The translations under genes and the position numbers were made by a program. 64,000 nt of DNA, taken from the NCBI GenBank assembly GCA_015680685.1, contig MNCI01015740.1:509641-573640 (forward strand), read 5' to 3'. Shown here in pieces: positions 58,640 to 64,000 of this stretch (positions are counted from its first letter, which is position 1; each line of letters begins with the position of its first letter). Below the pieces are notes generated by a model. The model worked only from the letters and a program-made list of their open reading frames with translations. It did no database searches and was not told the DNA's origin. The stretch comes from Gnetum montanum (lineage: Eukaryota > Streptophyta > Gnetopsida > Gnetales > Gnetaceae).

Positions 58640-61450
58640 TCTTCAACTTTAGGCACATGTAGCAATTGAGGTTGTTGTGGCTATCCTGTTGCTATTGCAA
58701 CTTCTGATGAAAGACAAAAAGTATCCAATAACTCTTTCATCTTCTCCTCCTTACTCTTGGAATCATGCATATTCCACATAGTTTCACTAGTGTGGGACAA
58801 AATGGGCACATTCCAATGATAGAAAATTGTTGGGAATAGATCCTTATCATTGACGAACTAGGTAATGAATTGTTTGTGCTCAATGTCAAATGCCCTAGTT
58901 GCATTTTGCAAGTCCTAGTAATCATTCATTCCCTTGGCTAGGTTCTTGGTAGTTGATCATTAATCAGTGAATTTTTCCTTGAAAACTTCAAGTTCAACAT
59001 TTGTCATCATAAGCTTTTTCTTGGTGTCCTTATGGTGCTTGAACTTAGCCTCATACAAAAATTATAAGCTAGCAACCTACTTTTCAAGCTCGAACTGTGA
59101 TTGTCCAACAGTGAGCATTGCCAGATTTTTGTATCAGAGACTAGCTAGTTTCATATATTCTATCATCTTTTCTATTTTCAACTCCTTCTTGCATATCTCC
59201 ACTTTGTTGTAGGCATCTATCCCATTAATGATAAGCTACCACACTTCTCTTCCTTGCTGGAGTTGCTAAAGGGCCTCATTTACTATTTCCTTAGTCACTT
59301 GGATATGTTTCTCATTCACCTCCTTCTACAAGCCAACTTGGTCTCTATAGTGATTCTTGACTCTCTCAAATTTGAGAGCCTCATTTTTCTAGGCAACAAT
59401 TTCAATAGAAGATTTCTACTGTAAGGCATGAACTTCCTCCATTAAGAGATTGTAATTCTCTACTACCAATTTCTACAATTTGGTATTCACTTTGGCTAGC
59501 TGCTCCTACTATTGATGGATGAATTCTTGCATCTGATATTTTTTTTCATCAATATTCTACAAGTGATGGTTTTCTGCAGTCAATGTTCCATTTTCTTGAC
59601 ATGTCTAAACCAAGTATTTTTGAACTGAATAGCTCTTTGCTTCAGCTACAAATTAGTTAAAGATGGATGTCATCATTTCCTTCTCAAATTATTTTAATCA
59701 CTCCTGAAGCTACTGAAAAGATTCATCTCTTGTTATTGCAAGGTTGAGGATTGCAAGGTTAGTAAAACAGGCATGCAATTCAGCAACCTTCACAGTCAAG
59801 CGTTGGTTTTGTGCTTGAGCTATTTCAATTTTCCCTTCCAAGATGATACATTTTCCCTTTTCTTTGAGTAGTTTTAACTAGGTTGTAATAATGTTATCTA
59901 AAAAATCAAAGATGTCCAAAATCAGTTGTCTAGTCCCCACTAGTCAGTCTAGTAACTCTTCCTGTTGGGTTGCACTTAATCTTTCACTAAAAGTTTCTAC
60001 AACTCTCTGCACATCTCTAAGTGCAAAAATGTTTAGTACAAACATTACAAATGTGCTTAATGCCTCAACAATTCTATTAGTAACCACTTCTACAATTGTC
60101 TCCTACCCTTGGTATTGCATCACTAGTACAGTTGCCTCCTCACCCTCCTTTAAGCCCACCAAAAAGGAGGCAAAATTTCCAAATATTTCTAGGAATAGAT
60201 GGTGTTGAGAAAAAGACACTATCACCTCTCAAGCACTAGGATTCAATCTCACGAGTAGCTATATTTGTTAGGTTAAAAATATTGGTCCACCTCCCTCCAT
60301 TTGACTAATTATTCAAGCCACTTCATTAAGGTGACTCATTGCAAGTCAATACACAAATGGATCTCCACCACTCGTTCCCACATGCTACTCCTACTATTGC
60401 AAGAGTTGCTCTCAAATTTTACGTAGGCACTCCATGGCAGTGTGGGCTTCTGATGTTGTTTCCTAAGTAGGTAGTGGAGGTGGCAGTTGCTACTCTTCTT
60501 CTTTAGAAATGGTAGGAATCTTTTCCTTCATCATTTTGAACCAAGAGAAAATGAAAGTATGCCTAATTATGTCATTTGCATAGTAGACTATTCCTACACT
60601 TTTGTAAAGTTTTCTAATAAGGCATGGGAAGGGAAGATTTTTCCTTCCATATTCATTCTCTTTAACATGATTTTCTATCTCTAGATAGATTAATTGTAAA
60701 ATGTTTGCCAAAAATTTTCCACTTAAAGTGGCACATGCTTGGGTAGAGAAGGTAGCCACCTTATTGGGCCTCACTATCAAATTGAGGTAATAGGCCACTA
60801 TCTTGAAGTATACGTGTTCCACCAATGTGAGCATACCAAACTCTTTGTAGTAAACCTCATAACACCATTAGGTCCACTTCTTTTTCACCTCTAAATCAGC
60901 TTATGTAGAGAGTTCTACCAGTTTTATCTTAGAATTAGGTAACCCAAGAGCTTGTGTCATGGCTTCAGCCAAGTAGGACATCTAAATATCCTTTATTTTT
61001 ATAGTGGAATTTTTCTTTCTATTGTTCCAGAAAAGGTACATCTCTCTCATGTACCACTCCTCACTAGAAGATATGATTGGCCACATGGGATAGGTTTGCA
61101 ACTATGTCTTTACCTCCGCTGAAGCATGCTCTAAGAATGATCCAAAGTTTAGTTCCTGGAGAATTGAGCATTGGACATCATAGGGCCTAATTATGTTAAG
61201 GCAAGATTTTGTTAGTATGACTTCAAGTTTTGGTATGGGCCCTAGTGCCTCTTCTCATTATGATTTTTTTGTTGTAGTGTCTTCCTTGAAAATTTATCAA
61301 ACTAATTCCACTTCTAGCTTCTTCTGAAGAGGTTCTATTGCATGGGTTTCTTTTGCCTATTCCTGGGCCTATTCTCGCTAGCCCCTTCTAGTTCTAGATC
61401 ATTTCTTCCTTTATTGAAATGGTCATCCCTCCTGCAATCATTTTGGTCTT
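58640..61450 (-). pseudogene. Env-position accessory ORF of element H: retrotransposon ORF domain + coiled coil
   Basis: In the element's sense direction, between integrase and 3' LTR, where Athila-type elements carry an env-like ORF. The N-part (61450-60490) has KLEVILTKSCLNIIRPYD, EEWYMREMYLFWNNRKKN and EAMTQALGLPNSKIK. Then come 114 open codons at 60834-60490: HVYFKIVAYYLNLIVRPNK, LSGKFLANILQLIYLEIEN, NLPFPCLIRKLYKSVGI. This resembles the putative plant transposon protein domain (PF20167) as I remember it. The C-part to about 58960 is rich in heptads (LLEEVHALQ, RLTVKVAELHA, KYLVxTCQENGTL types), predicting a coiled coil. Stops throughout. It lacks the HAD-like start of the antisense genes. 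No signal peptide or membrane segment is evident, so a true Env is doubtful. Confidence 0.6.
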
Positions 61451-63555
61451 GATGCCATCTGTAGTCCCAACATGACCATGGGTTAGCGATTATTGTGTAA
61501 CATGAAACAATTGAGATATCTTATCTCATTAGGAAAGTTGGTTGATTTGATCAATTTTAATTATTAATTTATTTATATTTTCATGTTAATAAATGATTAT
61601 AATCATACTGAAGGTTTTTGAAAGGGTTAAACTCTCAAAAAGTGATGATTTAATATTGTTGTATCCATTAACCCTTTGGGGGGACAAAATTTTCATTAGA
61701 AATGTTAAGGCTTGTAGCCCCCATGATGAAGAGCTTACCTTCAGTAGCTGCAAGATTGAAGAACAAAGTGATTTGGACAAACAATCAAAAAGTTATGGGC
61801 TCTAGAAGGTTTTAGGCTCTGAAAAATGGCAAAAAATCCTCTTATTGTGAAGCATATGATAAAAATTTCAAAATGTTTGATGGTATTTATAGAGTTGTTA
61901 CATTGTGTCAATGGGATGTAGTTAATGATGCCTTGTCAATAAGGTCAACTAGGCCTAGTCGATGTAGCTATTAACCACCATTGACTCTGGGAAAACTCTA
62001 AAACTATAAGGATTTTTTGAGTGAAATGGAAGTTAAATGAAAGCCCAAAGAGCCACAAACATGATAAAAAGAGTAGAAGAGCGTGTTGGAGTTCAGAAAA
62101 TTTAGAAAATTGAGAAAATGACTAGAGAATGAAGTTCTATGAAATTTTAAGGAGCATAGAGTTGGGTGCACAACATGAAATATATGATTGTAGCAATGTC
62201 TAAGGTAAGGAGCTTAACTATTCAAACCAAGAGATATGTAAGTGGGTCCTCCCCATACTAGGCACATGTCCTTTTTGCCCTTGCATAACTACAACTAAGG
62301 AGTTCATGGGCCCCAAAGTCAATTAATGATTATGAAAAGTTAAATACCAACCTAGAAGAATCTATCCAAGAATTCCAATGCATTAAATAAATGCATTGCA
62401 CATAACATGGAAACTAGTAGTGAGGTGAGTTATGAGTAGCATAGATGAATGATGGAGAAGGTGGGATGGAATCTCAAATTGAGGTCATAAGAAGTCCCTT
62501 GAGGAGTTTGTATTTAAAATGACCTTAGAAGATCCATCCGTAGTCTATATTAAAACCAACCAATTTCAGTGACTTCACATCACCACTCCAAGACTAATCC
62601 ACCCCCTCAAGACACAAGAGTGCTCCCACAAAATAACCACCATTCCATAAAGAGAAGAAAAGAGAAGCAAGATGTGAGAGAGGGCCTTAGTTAGAGGGGA
62701 TCTTCAAGCATGGGTAACATATCTTTCTAGTACCATAACCAGTGCTTGTAGCCCATTTATTTTTCTAAGGAGTGTGCTTTGAATTCCCATCATGGCTTTT
62801 TTTTTATGGATGGAAACCACACCATGCAAAGACTTTATTTAACTTTCTGTTATTTGTCGACACGGAATGGTAAGAAGTCTATAAAAACACTCATGCACCC
62901 AAGCAAGGAGAAGAGTACAAAAGAGTATTAAGTTTCCTTGAAGTTACACTCTATGCAAACCTTTGAACCCTTGACAATTCTAGAAACTACCAAGGTCACA
63001 AATTTATTAAAAATTTAATTAATGGAAGCGACCTCAAATTTTCAAAATAAGAAAAATCATAGAGTTTATGAATGGGTAGATGTCATGGACTCATTTCCTA
63101 TTCCATGAAAAAATAAACCATGTCTTAGGCATAAAACATCAAACTTCAAAAATAGAAACCAAACATTATCAATCAAAACATTAAGCACAAACCATCATTA
63201 GTAAACAACAGTGACACTGTGTCCTATGGTAATAAAGCACTTTTATTAGTAAAAATAATGAAAATTCACACAAAAATAAAGTAAAATATATAAGAAAATA
63301 TAAAATATTCAAGCAATATAAAACATACTAACAATGTTGTAAAACAAAAAATTGAGAAAATCAATAGAATGAAAAACCAAAAAAAGGGTAAAAATCAATA
63401 AAGTGTACAAAAATGTGTAAAAAAAAGTGAAAAATTGAGGAGCCATGTGCATGGTTAGCATGGATGGTCATCTCCCCTACATCCTAGTTAAAATAAGGAG
63501 ATGCAAAAATATAGAGCATGGTTGTCCATCCAATAAGGTATTAGTTACACTAGCT
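61451..63555 (-). other. Noncoding region of element H between integrase and ORF
   Basis: No gene. Holds the GTGGGTCCTCCCC block (62240-62265) and the A-rich block (63240-63440) shared with C, B1, F and D. Confidence 0.6.
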
Positions 63556-63559
63556 TGCA

Positions 63560-63986
63560 TTGGCTCAAGGAAAGGTTTCACTTGTTGGATGTTGACCAAC
63601 TACTTTTGTTTGGGCTCTCATGTTTGTAGATTAACATGGCCCTAGAGGAAAAGGTTTCATCAATTATATAAGGTCTCTCCCACAATGTTTGGAACTTTTT
63701 TTTCTAAGGTACGTATGTGGGGTTCCAGTAGAGAACCTTATCTCTAGGTTGAAATTTTACTTTTTGTATTCTCAGATCATGACATTTCTTGTTATATGCA
63801 TTGTGCACTTCATTTGAAGATAGGACCACTAATCAATGTTCATCTACCACATTTAGGTTGATCAATCTTTATTTTTGTGCTAGGCTCAAGTTAAGGTTTA
63901 AGTCACAAGCTGTTGAAAGTATACGGAGCTCAAATGGATTGGAAGTATTGGAAGTTTTCCAAACACTAGCTCATAAGAAGAGTAGC
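63560..63986 (-). pseudogene. int: Integrase C-terminus of element H
   Basis: Minus strand: YSSYELVFGKLPILPIHL (the SPYELVFG motif that closes the integrase core), then KCHDLRIQKVKF-like residues, and the GPF/Y module KFQTLWERPYIIDETF. Two or more stops. The catalytic core would lie right of 63987 and is cut off by another LTR. Confidence 0.78.
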
Positions 63987-64000
63987 TGATGAGTGGCGAG
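63987..64000 (-). repeat. Start of a further TGATGAG-family LTR
   Basis: TGATGAGTGGCGAG, identical to the first 14 bases of the LTRs at 40197 and 51941. Inserted into the integrase of element H; the flanking five bases are GTAGC. Orientation cannot be proved from 14 bases, but this terminus is the plus-strand left end in the other minus-oriented copies. Confidence 0.75.

Larger units (their letters stand above)
57456..63986 (-). mobile_element. Element H: TGATGAG-family element with env-position ORF and integrase tail
   Basis: 3' LTR at 57456-58367, PPT at 58368-58380, sense ORF 61450-58640, noncoding blocks shared with C and B1 (62240 GTGGGTCCTCCCC block; A-rich 63240-63440), and the integrase C-terminus 63986-63560. 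The upstream part is beyond the LTR that starts at 63987. It shows that an integrase-bearing relative of B1 and C exists, so those are deletion derivatives or partners of such elements. Confidence 0.8.

Noticed and set aside
58640-61450. Retroviral-type Env for the sense ORF of element H
   Set aside because: No signal peptide, transmembrane segment or cleavage motif visible; content is an accessory domain and coiled coil.
1-64000. tRNA genes near the PBS-like sequences
   Set aside because: Only the 17-18 bases complementary to tRNA 3' ends are present, as expected for primer sites; no cloverleaf around them.

Overview
This window is plant nuclear DNA and consists almost entirely of nested, decayed Ty3/gypsy LTR retrotransposons. 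I find no convincing host gene, tRNA, rRNA or CRISPR array. The evidence for a plant is the set of element types: Tat-lineage pol with two RNase H domains, an Asn-tRNA primer site, Asp-tRNA primer sites like those of Athila, and long LTRs. The nesting depth suggests a large, repeat-rich seed-plant genome. I cannot name the species.

Layout. (1) 1-19785, plus strand: a Tat1-like element (element 1). An older LTR end (1-2600) is joined to a 5'-truncated LTR (2605-3982). Then come the PBS, gag, protease, a gene on the opposite strand (8493-12504), RT/RNase H/archaeal-type RNase H, integrase, a tandem-repeat array, the PPT and a 2.7-kb 3' LTR. (2) 19786-21689, minus strand: a fragment of a gag-protease element (element D) into which element 1 appears to have inserted. 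(3) 21690-about 36825, minus strand: a second Tat element (element 2) with a 2.0-kb 3' LTR, better-preserved pol and the same opposite-strand gene in multi-exon form (28513-32997). Its 5' end is lost. (4) About 36830-52548, minus strand: three related gag elements with LTRs bounded by TGATGAG/CTCATCA. They are B1 (5' part), F (old) and C. C is complete: 45866-52548, with TTTAT target duplications, gag and protease but no RT or integrase. (5) 52554-about 53300, plus strand: a gag relic (G), followed on the minus strand by a third copy of the opposite-strand gene (53390-55361). (6) 57456-63986, minus strand: element H, with a 3' LTR, a coiled-coil ORF in the env position and an integrase tail, cut by yet another LTR starting at 63987.

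The most interesting content is the gene carried antisense to the retrotransposon coding strand, between protease and RT. It occurs three times. The copies align end to end. Each starts with what looks like an FCP1/NIF-type HAD phosphatase domain whose catalytic acidic residues have been lost, followed by a domain typical of retrotransposon accessory ORFs and, in copies 1 and 2, a coiled-coil tail. Copies 1 and 2 have their own upstream TATA boxes, and element 2's copy has a recognisable series of splice sites. Tandem arrays of one roughly 33-bp repeat family occur at the module boundaries of both Tat elements. GCGTATACGC/GCGTAA motifs are concentrated in LTR U3 regions and around the antisense gene's promoter and first intron.

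Nearly all coding regions are dead. In element 1 pol, one frame of 2.3 kb carries nine stops, eight of them explicable as C-to-T or G-to-A transitions. Two N gaps and several single-N scaffold joins with duplicated flanks complicate local reading.
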